From contig JAXBDG010000014.1 of the NCBI GenBank assembly GCA_036320915.1, positions 620,001 through 684,000 on the forward strand: DNA of 64,000 bases, in the 5' to 3' direction. This DNA is from Linnemannia elongata. Taxonomy: Eukaryota > Mortierellomycota > Mortierellomycetes > Mortierellales > Mortierellaceae. The translations under genes and the position numbers were made by a program. The notes beneath the pieces were generated by a model. It was not told the origin of the DNA, searched no databases, and saw only the letters and a program-made list of their open reading frames with translations. Shown one piece after another: positions 1 through 13,132 of the stretch (positions are counted from its first letter, which is position 1; each line of letters starts with the position of its first letter).

Positions 1-1720
<1,720 letters not shown>

Positions 1721-2726
1721 TGTGAGAGGAGTGCTTGGGTGAGAAGAGAGAGAGGAGAGGAAGTCAGAGAGAGAGAAGTACAACTGGAGGAATGAAATAA
1801 CCGACCCTCTTCCTTTTATTAACGAGGTTGGGGCTGACGATCTGTAATTGAATGGCTTATCTGTGGTCATGTGCAGTTAGGAAGGGGAAAATACCAAGTC
1901 ACTCTGGTCGTTCCTTGATCAGGGGCGATGATTCAGAGAAATGCAATGTCCCATTGTCAGGCCACTTTGACAGAGACTGACAAGGAATACTATTTGACAT
2001 ACGAGAGCATTGAACAAAAAGAAATGAGTGGATCGGACCATTTTTTTTGTTTTTCGTTATCTCTTGAACAAAAGAAAAAAGGGTTTATGTTGCCTTGCTG
2101 GCACATGTGAGCACAAGGCGAACAATTGTTTCTAACTTCGATCTGTAAGTCATATAGAAAGGAGAATCCTATTTTTTTACCCGTTGGTTCCCGTTGACAA
2201 CGACAGTGTTCACTCGCGCCATTAGCCCATCGACCAATCATGGCCCACTATGCACGCGCACTTTTACTTGTGCGTTCCTCCAATTGATCAATCGCTCAGG
2301 CACGATCAATATTAACGAGCTGTAACAGTATACCTGACCTTTCCTTCGACACTAGCCTTAGAGATCATTCGATGGCCTGACACTTTGCTACTCTGTTATC
2401 TCTCGCCTCGACTTCTACTCTGGTACAGGCAGTCTTACTATTATTGTTCCACGCAACATCGTTCGATGCTTTCGAGCAAGTACTGGAAGACTTTCTTTCA
2501 TATCCTCTTATTATTCCGCCATTGATAGAACTCGTGGATATAAAAAAAGGCGCAAAAACACAAACACAAAAAAGCAATTGAACATCTGACGTCTTGTCAC
2601 TGCGCACCCTATGTGTTTTTCTAAACTGTGACCAGACAGCACCTAGTATCTTTCTCTCAGTTGGTCGGCCGAATTCTTCTTCTTTCCCTCTCCACCTTCA
2701 TTTTCAATGCAAGCGCACCACCGAAC
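1721..2726. other. intergenic, divergent promoter region
   Basis: Lies between the ERG10 start (minus strand) and the start of a decayed F-box gene (plus strand). It has pyrimidine-rich stretches just upstream of ERG10 and one CCAAT box near 2234 (gaccaatcatgg). No ORF here has the look of a gene. Confidence 0.5.
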
Positions 2727-4217
2727 ATGGAATTCAGCATCTTCGACATCCCCGACTATTCTTCTTCCATTGCTGCCCTAATCTCGTTCCACAACATCAT
2801 TCAATGCGTCCTCGTCAACAGAGATTGGTATCACCACTTTCAGAGGCGACTCTGGCGGACCGTCTCGATACTCGACCTCCCCAGCCATCCACCCAACAGG
2901 ACGATGGAGGAATTGAAGCCATTCGAGGAGTATATTATCCGGCATTTCGATGCCTGTGAGGCGCTTTCATCCAAGAGTCAGTACAGAGAGTCTGACAACG
3001 CACTCCCTTGCAGCGCTCGACAAACTCGGCCCAGCAGCAGTCAACCTTCGTCATTTCCGATGTGTATATCCTGAACGCATGATCATGAAGGCTACGAGTC
3101 GTATACCTCCAGCTTCCACCAATTCGAGGGCGCAGACACTACTCCTAGGCGACGACATTGACAACTGAGAGTGGGAGAGGACGGTCGCGGGGATTGCTCG
3201 AGGGAATCTCCAGTTGCAGACTGTTCACATTGACGGTTACAATCTCGGTCGATACATGGTGGACACACTGTTGGCTCTGTCGTCTCTCCCGACCTATATC
3301 TCTCAAACGACAATCTTTCCAGGTGTGCAATGTTTTTGGAGCAATTGAAGGACGGCTGCCGATCCCTGCGTTGACTCTCACTTGGTCACATTCTCATTTA
3401 TCTGACAACGATCTAGCGCAGTTGGACTACAGCGTTGAACAGACACCAATTCAAAAGCCGACGTTGATTCAAGAGCTGGACCTGGAGCACTACTACGATC
3501 GCTTGTTCATTATCGAGTTATTGAAGCGATGCCCCGCATTACGACATCTTCAACTTCCACTATGCTATAAAAATACGGAAGCATGGAAACTGCATACTCT
3601 CATTCCAATACATTGCATAAAGCTAGAGGGCGTTCATGCAGAGCTGGACATAAGATCGGAAAGCACACTGGACCTCGCTCTGGACGCCGTTTCTCTCTAC
3701 GTTATCCAAGTGCGAGTTTTCGGGAGGCCCGTGTAGTTGCCAACTCGATTTTGCATGCTGTGATGGAGACGATGCAATATCGATCTCTGGAGACCATTAT
3801 TATCAGGAATCTTAGCGGGACGAGTCTTCCATGAAATATCATCGTGTAACTGATGGAGCAGTGCACCAAACTCACAGTCTTCATTTCCGAATTTGCGGTG
3901 ATATTACCTCGGATCTACAGGATGCCATAGTACTCCACCAACCTCGATACGTTGGAGATGGGGTTTGTCATCAAGGCGTCCCACGTATCCACAGGCGAGA
4001 TCCAATAGGAGGAGAGCGATGAAGAGCGCCAGAGGAGGTTTTTTGAGAAGATTACTCAGTAACTGCCACAGCTGGAGCGCCTGTTCTGTGGGAAACAGCG
4101 TGGGACGTAGAGACTTTGGCCCTCCCGCTTGAAATGGAGCCTGTTGGCTTTGAGCTCCAAAGGCTGGACCATTTGAAGGATCTAGAAGTGTATGGAAATC
4201 GATATCCTTTGGTCTAA
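2727..4217 (+). pseudogene. decayed F-box/LRR gene
   Basis: The 5' end still reads like an F-box: from ATG 2727, the segment IAALISFHNIIQCVLVNRDW followed by FQRRLWRTVSILD matches the layout of the intact F-box genes in this window. Beyond that, LRR-like sequence continues only by changing frame: frame 1 from about 2950 (LAALDKLGPAAVNLRHFRCV), an in-frame TGA at 3166-3168, then LQLQTVHIDGYNLGRYMVDT, then frame 2 from about 3330 (ELDLEHYYDRLFIIELLKRC). At 3850-4217 further leucine-rich pieces (CTKLTVFISEFAV, STNLDTLEMGFVIKAS, LPQLERLFCG) are separated by several in-frame stops, and the C-terminal piece LQRLDHLKDLEVYG is in yet another frame. At least three frameshifts and four nonsense codons cannot be explained by introns. 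The gene is dead; its role was presumably substrate recognition in an SCF ubiquitin ligase. Confidence 0.8.
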
Positions 4218-4422
4218 AAATGGGTGTAATCAGGAAGCCTTAGCAGAACGACAGATCACTTCTTTTTCCTTTATTTGCGGCGTATCCGACATACAGCGCA
4301 GCACACTATGGGAATAAAATGCAAAATCAAAACAAGGTTGTCTTCCCCTTTCTTTCTTTTAACTCTTCTTTCTCCTCTCTGAATCCCTTTTTTTTCACAC
4401 CACTCCACCCTTTCTGCCTCTC

Positions 4423-6000
4423 ATGTACACCGACCAACATTCACAGCAGCATCATGTCTTCATTCCTTCCGACGAACCTTTGGATCACCGAGAAGTTGCC
4501 CTCCATTTCAGCTGGTTCCTCGACAAACCCACTCTCCTCGCCTGCTTGCGTGTCTCTCGTTCCTGGTTTGCTGCACTTGAACCTTGTCTCTGGCACAGCT
4601 TCACGCTCCTGAGGGACCATCCCAACCCGTCCGCTTCTCACCAGCCTCGTCAAGGTACCCAACAACAGCAGCAAGCCAGGACTGCATTCCTTCCTCGTCG
4701 GTACCCGACCCTCGGATCCCTCCAAAGGAACGCTCGACATATTGCTCGTCTTCGGTACTTTGGCGAACTTCCTCTCCTCAAGGCTCTCGTTCCTCACCTG
4801 AATCAATTGAGGTATCTGGAGGTGACACGCTATACAGACGAGATCAAGGAATTGTTAAGGCAGAACGCCGCGAGTCTGCATACTCTCATCCTCAAAGGCG
4901 ATCCACTCATCCCAGGAGACACAATCATGATCGACAGGATCTGGCACCACCTTCTCGACTCTACCGCCCTCCGTGTTCTCGAGTTGAACGGGGCTATTGT
5001 CTCTGACTATGAAGGAACCAAGTTCGGACTTGTCTGTCACAAGCTGACTAGCCTCTCCCTCATCGACTCCAAGCTTCTCGAGCGACCAAAGTCCGAGGAC
5101 GAGTTTCTCAACCTCCGTACGTTGGTTCTCGAGCGATCCTTCCTTCCCAAGGAAGACCAACCTCCGCTCTTCGAACTCTGCCCTGCGCTTGAGAACTTTA
5201 CATGGAGATCGCGTTCAGGCAAGCTGTCGACCTTCAAGTTTTTGGTCTTTCTGAACGCCGGTCGAGGAGAATCGCTGTCAGGATTGGACCTGTCCGGGTC
5301 CCAGGTTACTGACAGCGATCTTGCCAGTATCATTCGATTGCTACCAGGACTGACCCGACTCCGTGCCTGCAACTCCTTGTTTGGCCCCGAAGCGACCAGG
5401 GTGATCACCGAGATGCGCCAACATCAGATACAGGAGCTGATTGTATTGCAGTGCCCTGGTTTCACTGAGACTTACTCCCAGGAGGTCTTGAGAACTTGCA
5501 GTCGATTACGAGTGTTCTCGGCGCCGGCTGTCAATGCAGTGGATATGTCTCAGCTGAGGTGGAGTTGCACAGGGCTGGAAGAGCTGGATATCGGTATTGT
5601 AGGGACACGGCGTTTGCCAAAACCCGTGGCATTAAGGCATGGCGGGATCTATTCTCAACTGGCTGTTCTCACCAACCTTCGTGTGTTGCGACTTGGAGAG
5701 GTGACGGATATGGAAGAAGGACCATTCCTTTTGGACTTGAGGGTGCAAAGTGGGCTGGGCTTGCTCTCAACATTGGGAAGATTGGAGGTCTTTGACTGTG
5801 AAAAATTGAAGCCTGTGATGGAATTTTTTGACCTGCAGTGGGTGGTCAGAAACTGGGGAAGCCTCAAGAGACTGGTGGGCAGTGTCCACCCGAACTACGA
5901 ACAGAGGGACCTCTCGAACGAGTTCTTGTCGTCTCAGCTGCCTGGCCTGGAGACATATCTCACACAGGCCGATTATGCTCTTGCTTTGGCAGGGAAATGA
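4423..6000 (+). CDS. F-box/LRR protein, 525 aa
   Basis: Single-exon gene. The N-terminal F-box (about residues 17-63; core HFSWFLDKPTLLACLRVSRSW, then LEPCLWHSFTL) would bind Skp1 of an SCF ubiquitin ligase. The rest is a run of irregular leucine-rich repeats (for example LRYLEVTRYTDEIKELL, LRVLELNGAIVSDYEG, LSGLDLSGSQVTDSDLASII) expected to bind a substrate. The end has the pattern LRVLRLGEV...LQSGLGLLSTLGRLEVF, shared with the other F-box genes here. The start at 4423 places the F-box at the usual N-terminal position; a second ATG lies a few codons upstream in a different frame only. The gene is intact, with FANCD2 beginning 198 bp downstream on the same strand. The substrate is unknown. 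Confidence 0.88.
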   Translation: MYTDQHSQQHHVFIPSDEPLDHREVALHFSWFLDKPTLLACLRVSRSWFAALEPCLWHSFTLLRDHPNPSASHQPRQGTQQQQQARTAFLPRRYPTLGSLQRNARHIARLRYFGELPLLKALVPHLNQLRYLEVTRYTDEIKELLRQNAASLHTLILKGDPLIPGDTIMIDRIWHHLLDSTALRVLELNGAIVSDYEGTKFGLVCHKLTSLSLIDSKLLERPKSEDEFLNLRTLVLERSFLPKEDQPPLFELCPALENFTWRSRSGKLSTFKFLVFLNAGRGESLSGLDLSGSQVTDSDLASIIRLLPGLTRLRACNSLFGPEATRVITEMRQHQIQELIVLQCPGFTETYSQEVLRTCSRLRVFSAPAVNAVDMSQLRWSCTGLEELDIGIVGTRRLPKPVALRHGGIYSQLAVLTNLRVLRLGEVTDMEEGPFLLDLRVQSGLGLLSTLGRLEVFDCEKLKPVMEFFDLQWVVRNWGSLKRLVGSVHPNYEQRDLSNEFLSSQLPGLETYLTQADYALALAGK

Positions 6001-6198
6001 AAAAAGCAGTCCTCCTCATTCACAAAAATAAAACGAACGCGCTTGCCACCAATTTTGTACTTTGTTACTTTTCACAAAACTTTCGCTGCTTGCTCGTTTT
6101 CTCTTCATTGCCACCAAAGCTAAGGCACATCCACCCTGCTGACCCTCCACCTTCCCAAACTTGTATCTCGCTGCAGACCTCTCAAGGACGTGAAAAGA

Positions 6199-9100
6199 AT
6201 GAACAACGGGCCGGGATCCTTCAACGCCATCTGCCAGCAAGCAGGTCTCGAGCTCGGGCAGAATGGCGCGCCCAACATACTTAATGTAGAGCCCTCGCGA
6301 TTCCAGCGAGAGGCCTCTCGACTAATTCAGCGTGGTGGCGCATCCGGGGCAAGCTGTGTCGAGTCTTTCCTTGAAGGTCTTCAGGAACATTTGGAGGATA
6401 CTGATAACCTGCGGATATGCTTGATTCCAATCATCAAGTCAAGCGACAAAGGCCAGCAGGCGTAAGTGTCACGCCTATTTTCTTACCGGTTTGTTGACCA
6501 TTTTTGGATCGAGTTATCAAATGATCTTTTGCAACATATAATAATTAACTCTGTCATGTTATTTTATGTCCATACGTTATAGGTTTTCGAACGGCGAGAG
6601 TTTGGTCCGCATCCTGCTGAGTATAGACATCATTCAGCAAGGACTCATGGAAGCACTGCTGGAGCGGATATATGGCTTCCTCAGTGATGAGTAAGCATTG
6701 AAATATCATTGCCGTCGCGGGGTGGTAATGATCGAGTCAGAGACTGTCGTTATTTGTTTTGCTGGAGCTAACTTATGAAAAATTTCATACGTGGGACTAT
6801 GTAGGGAGAAGGAGTCATCTATACCGAAACTTATTCTGCAACAGATGAGGTGGCTGAACAACATCATCGAGCCAGCGCAACTCTCTGCCAAATTGCTCGA
6901 GGTACATATACACTGGATATTCACTTATCTGAATCTTTGTCATCTTTCGTATTGTAACCAATACTCTTCTTGTTTACCATTAGGTCATTGGGGTATCTTC
7001 TGTCACAATTCAACGAGATATCATAACCAGTCTACCGGAGATTGTGCCAGACTCGGAGCACAAGGTACCATGTCTTGATGAAGATGTTTTATGGATCTGT
7101 TCCTGCAATATGGAAACTCCTATTAATTCTGTCTTTTACTCTCCATGCCATGTAGACTGTTGTTCTTGGACTTTTCGAGTTGATGGAGAACTCTTCTGAG
7201 CTTATGGTGCCAATTCTGGATGCGTTGTCGAACTTGAACTTGCAGTCGGATATGCTGGTATATATGAGCTTGGTCATTCTGATCCAGGAAGCAGTCGTAT
7301 ATGAGCAGGAGGTAGCCATTGGAGCGTCGATTTACCCAATAACATCCATGCTTACCCACCCATTGTTATCGATTAGGTCAACGCGAGGAATCATGTTATG
7401 AACAAGCTGATTTCGGCAGAACTGGATGACTTGCCGATCGTGATCAAGTTCTTGCTCCAAACTGTGGAGCCGGATAACGTGGGAGATGTCATTGAAACGA
7501 TTCGCCAAAAGCTGGACTTTCGGTCTATCAACAAACTTCAAAAGAGCTCCAGGTCAAAGTTAAAGAAGGCCTCTGCCAATCAAACACCGGAGGTCTTGAT
7601 TCTAGGTACGTCTTGGAAGATATCGCTGTAAGGATGCTATGGCACGCCGCGGACAAAATTCTGATGACACGTATTCACGACGGCTGTATTCTCATATACT
7701 GCATTCAACAGATGCTCTCAAAATCGGTATCCGGTTCCAAAAGTTTGTCATGGACGCATGGTTCAAGGCGCTGGCCGCCATTTCCAAACCCGTAAGTTAC
7801 TGACATGAATGAGTGTACTTTTCGCGCACTATGTGACAAGTACATATTTAGGCGGCATTTTTGACAGTTTCGCCTCCTTCCCTTAGGGTCAATACAAAGT
7901 GATTGATGTCATGGTCATGTTCATTCTGTACTCGATCGTAAGTTTGAAAAAAAAAGTGGAGGTCATGTTCCGCAAAAAGATCATTGAAGGCTTGTTGACA
8001 AGGAAGCTACTGGAGGATACCATCTTGGTCCACGGGGTGTCCCTGCGAGAGTAAGTTCGCCTGCTTAGAAAAGCACCGCTCATTTCACTTAAGGTTTTGT
8101 TCGTGTTATGAACAACGACTTACAGATCTCATGCACATTATCTTATCTAGATATATGTCGGCAGTCCTCTCGATCTCTGAAAACCTGTTACGATCCAGCC
8201 AAAACTACCCAATCGTTGCAAGGACGGCATCGGCACTTTACACGAGCGCGTTTCAGGTTTCCGACGGATACTACCGTCAGGAGATTGTTGGATCATTACT
8301 CGTCCATATCGGAAGTGGTTCAAGCATCGAAATCGATGCCTCGTTGGCGGTGCTGCAGGATATTGTGCAGGTCTCGCGGTCGGCCTTGAATGAGTACAGC
8401 TTGTTCATAAAGGGAGTCTTAAACTACATGGACAATATGTCGCTTGAACATATTCGACTGCTCTTTGTCATTCTTGGGTCGCTTGCACGAGAGGTATAAT
8501 TAATAGGGCTGTGTTTCTAGACGCCACTGTATGCATGTTGAATTAGGTGGATGAGTACTCCGCAACCTGACAGAAGCCTGTTTCAAAATAACTCACTAGG
8601 ACGAAATATCTTGCGACTCGGGAACGTTGATCACGGATCTAAATATCTTTATCAGGAAGCAACTCTCCAACCCAACAGTGCAAGCCAAAAAGGTCGGAGT
8701 CATGGGTGCCATCGCGTTGGTCCAGGCATTCGGTGTCATGGAAAACGGTGGAGATGAGAAGGGATCGTCAAGTCAAGCAGTTGCTAGTCATCGGCAAGCA
8801 GAAGTGGACCCACTTCTCAAGATCTCCGTGCAGTACCTTCATATGATCAAAGAGTACTGTCAGAGGTCAGCGGTAAGAAACTCGCGTCACATCGTTTTGT
8901 GTTCATGAAATGATTGCTACACCTTATTGCAGCTCTCCTATACTGAAATTCATTACACTGTTACTCCATGTAGGTCTGTTTGGCTATGACGTTTGACGAA
9001 CTTGCAAGCATGGTTGTTTCAGGAAAACTGAATCCAAAGCTGGTTGTTTGGGTCAAGGAGGAGTTCTCGAACCAGTTTGCAGAGACGTTTGTCTGCGGGG

Positions 9101-12100
9101 CGAACGAGACTTTCGCTATGAAGCCCACACGCAACATAGCCATGGAACGATGGATGAACCTCGACGGACCTGTAATTACTAGCATCATATGTTACTCGGG
9201 TCACTTGTTTCAGGTATTACCATGAAAGAAAATATTTACATTCTACCTTTTCGAATAGGAATCCGAGCTGTCGATTAGCATCATGCCAAGTCTATGCGCG
9301 GACTTATCTAAGATTGCATCTCAAGGAACTTTGATCGATACTGCCGACGGTGCTGTGTATTTGTGCTCGCTGTTCAAATTACTTCAGGCAACTGAGAAAG
9401 CCACAAGTGATAACGGACTAGATGACATTGACGGACTACTCGGTTGCGGAATCACAATGTTCAAGCACGAGTATCTTGAAGACATCTCGGAGGTCTACAG
9501 CCAAGAGATTTGTCATGCCGCCGCGCAGGGACTTCTGTGCGCGATCAATTGGTACGTTGTTTATCCTAGATTGCGGCGTAATTGTTTGTCAAAGGCCTAC
9601 CGTTTTGGACCAATGGTTAACCTACGTTGGTAAATTCTTGCATCAGGTTCCGTGAGATCTCTAACGCCTTCTCGTACGATGCGGGAGACCAAACCTTGGG
9701 TAAGAGGAAATTGCATTCACTGGCCATGTATACATTTGTAGCCAATGAAAATGCTTGTTCAGAGGCTGACACCGATATTGTTTTGTTACCTTCTTAGCCC
9801 GTATTATCCTTCGACTGCAACAGATATCGGAGATGGAGGAAATGCTTCGACATGTCTTAAAGAGCGTGCCTGGTTTCAGACCGCTTGAGGCGATTCATGT
9901 CAAGTCAAAGGACATATTAGCTCGAAAAGCACTAACTATTGGAGGATCGCTGTCTTTGTCGTCCACCTCTTCCACTCTGCAAGGCAAAAAGTCGACAAGG
10001 GCGATGGATGTTGACAACGCTTCTTCTGGGAAATTTACGACATTGTCTACAGAATTAGTTACTTTGGAGTCACTGAGTCCATATATGCGAGAGTTTGAAG
10101 TATGTATTTCCTACTACATTTCGTTCACTCTAATGTCACCCAGATCGGAACGATAATTAACACCTTCTGTTTAACGGTATGAATAGATCGATCTGTTTCA
10201 AGTGCTCCGAGTCCACCAGCCTATCACCCGCGAGATATTCGAGGCCTCAGAGTACAACAAGAGCAACGCGGTACAGCTGCGGTACCCAGAGCTCCGCTTT
10301 CTTTTGAAAGATCTCCTTGCCAAAATCACCTTCAAGTTGCCCGCACCCGTCGCTCATAACCCCTTTGCCAAGAAGCCCATCGCTCCTATAACCAACAACC
10401 CCGCGCTGATTCGCATGTCATCTGCAGACTTTATGAAGCAAGTCTTGAAGATCGTCCCCCATATCGTCACCAAGACGAGGATGATCCTGCATCTCCTTTT
10501 CAGTGACGACGAGGTAAGAGCTCAGGTGTACTGACATAATCATTCTCCTTCATGATCCGCCACTACGACTTCAACACTGATACTTCTTAATTGTGTGGCT
10601 CTTAGGATATGGATCAATCTAGCGAGCCGGTAGATTATGTCGCTGTTCGGGAGTGTCTCAGTTTATCACTCAAGTCACTTTTGGCTTTGCTGTCATGGAA
10701 TGAGCTCCGAGCAAGCGACCAAAAGGCGCTTCGCCTCGTAAGTTGAACAGGTCTTTTATTTGTATTACCAACGACTTTCAATTTCTAGTCAGAGTTTACT
10801 CATCAAACATTATGTATAATGTCTGTATAGGACATGTTGAAAGCTCTTGCAGTGGACCTTGCCTCGGAGGAGCAGCTGGCTGCGATTCAAAACTCCATTA
10901 ACTTGTCGACTATGGCGGTCGAGGCGTTCAACAACCTGGCAAAATGGCGCGAGATGATGCCCAACTTTGAGACCTCCGCCATGCTACTGGAAGTGATTGA
11001 CAAGATGCTGGATTTGGTCCCATCCAATCAGGATACTATGGTCAGGGCTTCGACTCTTGCAACGGAAGTCTTGTCCTATAGTTGGCCTTCAACTAACATC
11101 ATCAAGGTATGTTACAAAATGCCAAAAAAATCTTGCTCTTAGGCTTGTTTCCTCTGCGGAGAAGGTCGTTGGTCTAACGTTATCTTGATATTGGAAATAT
11201 AGAGTGATAGACTGGCCTACGTGCTTGGACAGCAGATCGGAAAATCTGATGTACGCTTAGAAATGATCAATCAGTATATCACGAAGGTGTTGCCGTCGTT
11301 CCTGGATCAGGATGAGGGTCACTCGGAACAGCATCCCATGTTGACCACCCAAACCTTCACCACATATACGAAGGTAAGACTACAAAGGATATCGTTTCTA
11401 GAGCATTTTTCATCGACACCGGTTGAAGCCGTATTGACCAGAATTTCATTTGATACGCTCAATCTCGTAGGTCTTGTATGTTCAACTGGTCGGACTTGTG
11501 AGCGAGTTTACAGAGGATCACTTTGACAGCATAGACACGGCTTTCAGTCACGTTTCAGATCTGTCACATTGCTTCCAAAAGTTGGCTGCGTTTGTAAAGT
11601 CGAACGACAAACGCGAGGTTCTGGCTGTGACCTTGAAGCATTCCAAGATATTCATGGACCAATTCATAAAGCGGGTGTTGCCATTCATGGGTGTGCACTT
11701 CCGTGGACACCAGGATACTGTTGCCAGGATCTTCAAGAACAATCTACAATCTGCCACGCGATCCCTACAGGTAATGTTTATGAAGCAGCGTTTGATATGA
11801 GTACGGCGAAGAAACCTCAAATGTCGTGTATCTAAATTATCCCTTCCTCGTATATTTATATGCGTAGAATGTGTGCGGCCACGCCAAGGCATCGCGGGAG
11901 CAATCGCTGACGGCGATGGTTCCGGCCATCAGGAAGACGATGGAGAGTTTGATCTTCGAAGTCAAGTTGATGCTGGAAAACAACGATGCCAGTGCGGCGT
12001 TCTGGCTCGGAAATTTAAAGCACAGGAACTTGGCGGGCGAGGAGATCAGCTCACAACTGCCAGTTATCTCTGATGACGAACAGGACGAGGATGTTGTGGA

Positions 12101-12371
12101 TGAAATTGAGTCGATGAGTGAGAACGGCGAAACTAGCTATCAGCGCACAAAGAAAGCAGATGGAAAGAATCCCAAGAAACGTACACGAGCGGCTACTCCC
12201 AAAAAGAAGAAACAGACGGCCAAGGCGACATCTGCAACAGCTGTTGGTGGCAAGAAGACAAAGGCGACGGCGACGGCGACGGCGGACAAAAAGGTGACTG
12301 CTTCCAAAAAGCGGAAACCGGTTGAACGGGATGCCGAGCCAGAAAGTGCCAGGATCCACACCATGAGGTAT

Positions 12372-12421
<50 letters not shown>

Positions 12422-13044
12422 CTGTATTGATACTTTCGCATTCGTTGTACTGTCCATTTCTTAGTGCGAAGACTGACTGTTTATCTTATACTCTCTCTCG
12501 GGCTGAGTTGCTTAGTCAAATCACAAACAGTGATATGAGCGGCGACGACGAAGTAATGGAGCCAGCACACTCAGCACTCCAGGACAATGAGGCAGAGGAC
12601 GACGATGACGAGGGTATTCTTCCTGTCAGGCGGAAAGCACCCAAGAAACGAGCTACACGAGAAAAATCGATTGATCTGGAAGCCGAAGATATTGATGAAG
12701 CACACACGGTCGTCCCTCCTGTCAGGCGGAAATTGATAAAGAAAAGGCCTATCATCCGCGAGGAATCGATTGATTTGGAGGACGAAGATGATGAAGATGA
12801 AGACGAGGAAGAGAATGAAGAGGAAGAAGATGAGGAAGAGGAAGGTGATAGTGAGGACGAGGACGAGTACGCGGATAGGATGTTGCAGGAACTGGACGAA
12901 CGTGCAGAGAGACGTCGGCGGATCCGGAATCCGTATATTGACGACTATGCGGATCAGAATGATGACGAGGAAGTGTATAGTGATGACGAAGAGGAGGAAG
13001 ATGACGATGAGTCCGAAGACGAGGAGGAAGGAGATTCTTGCTAA
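6199..13044 (+). CDS. FANCD2: Fanconi anemia group D2 protein homolog, 21 exons, 1637 aa
   Basis: Nuclear scaffold of interstrand-crosslink repair that forms a clamp with FANCI on DNA and is monoubiquitinated. Exons, all phase-consistent: 6199-6461, 6583-6690, 6805-6901, 6984-7064, 7156-7257, 7377-7605, 7712-7791, 7887-8050, 8151-8493, 8600-8872, 8974-9213, 9259-9551, 9647-9699, 9798-10099, 10187-10513, 10606-10737, 10831-11106, 11203-11373, 11471-11770, 11868-12367, 12465-13044. Diagnostic blocks are ELDDLPIVIKFLLQT, YYRQEIVGSLLVHIGSG, FIKGVLNYMDNMS, AINWFREISNAFSYD and AFWLGNLKHRNLAGEEI. The lysine of VQAKKVGVMGA (Lys519/520) aligns with the ubiquitin acceptor of animal FANCD2 (human Lys561). 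After the family core comes a lysine-rich stretch and then a long Asp/Glu tail ending EEGDSC. Start: ATG 6199 is the first ATG after an in-frame stop at 6121. Odd points are the T47 run in the last intron and a duplicated PVRRK...SIDLE module in the tail. Confidence 0.95.
12373..12419. repeat. T47 homopolymer in the last FANCD2 intron
   Basis: Forty-seven consecutive T, starting five bases inside the 97-bp intron 12368-12464 (donor GTATG, acceptor TTTCTTAG). It fills half the intron, on the donor side, so it is not the normal polypyrimidine tract next to the acceptor. Its length may be uncertain in the assembly. Confidence 0.9.
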
Positions 13045-13132
13045 TTAAATGTACGTTTTGCACTTGATGTGAAAGAACGCGTTTTGCTGCTCCCAAGTTC
13101 TTCCATTTATTCATTTGAGGCTTTCGTTTCGT

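Noticed and set aside
8494..8599. Alternative exon start at 8547 (after AATTAG) in FANCD2
   Set aside because: It meets a stop after seven codons; the acceptor CACTAG at 8599 restores the conserved frame.
12752..13114. His/Arg/Pro-rich antisense ORF over the FANCD2 tail
   Set aside because: Shadow of the acidic GAn codons on the opposite strand.
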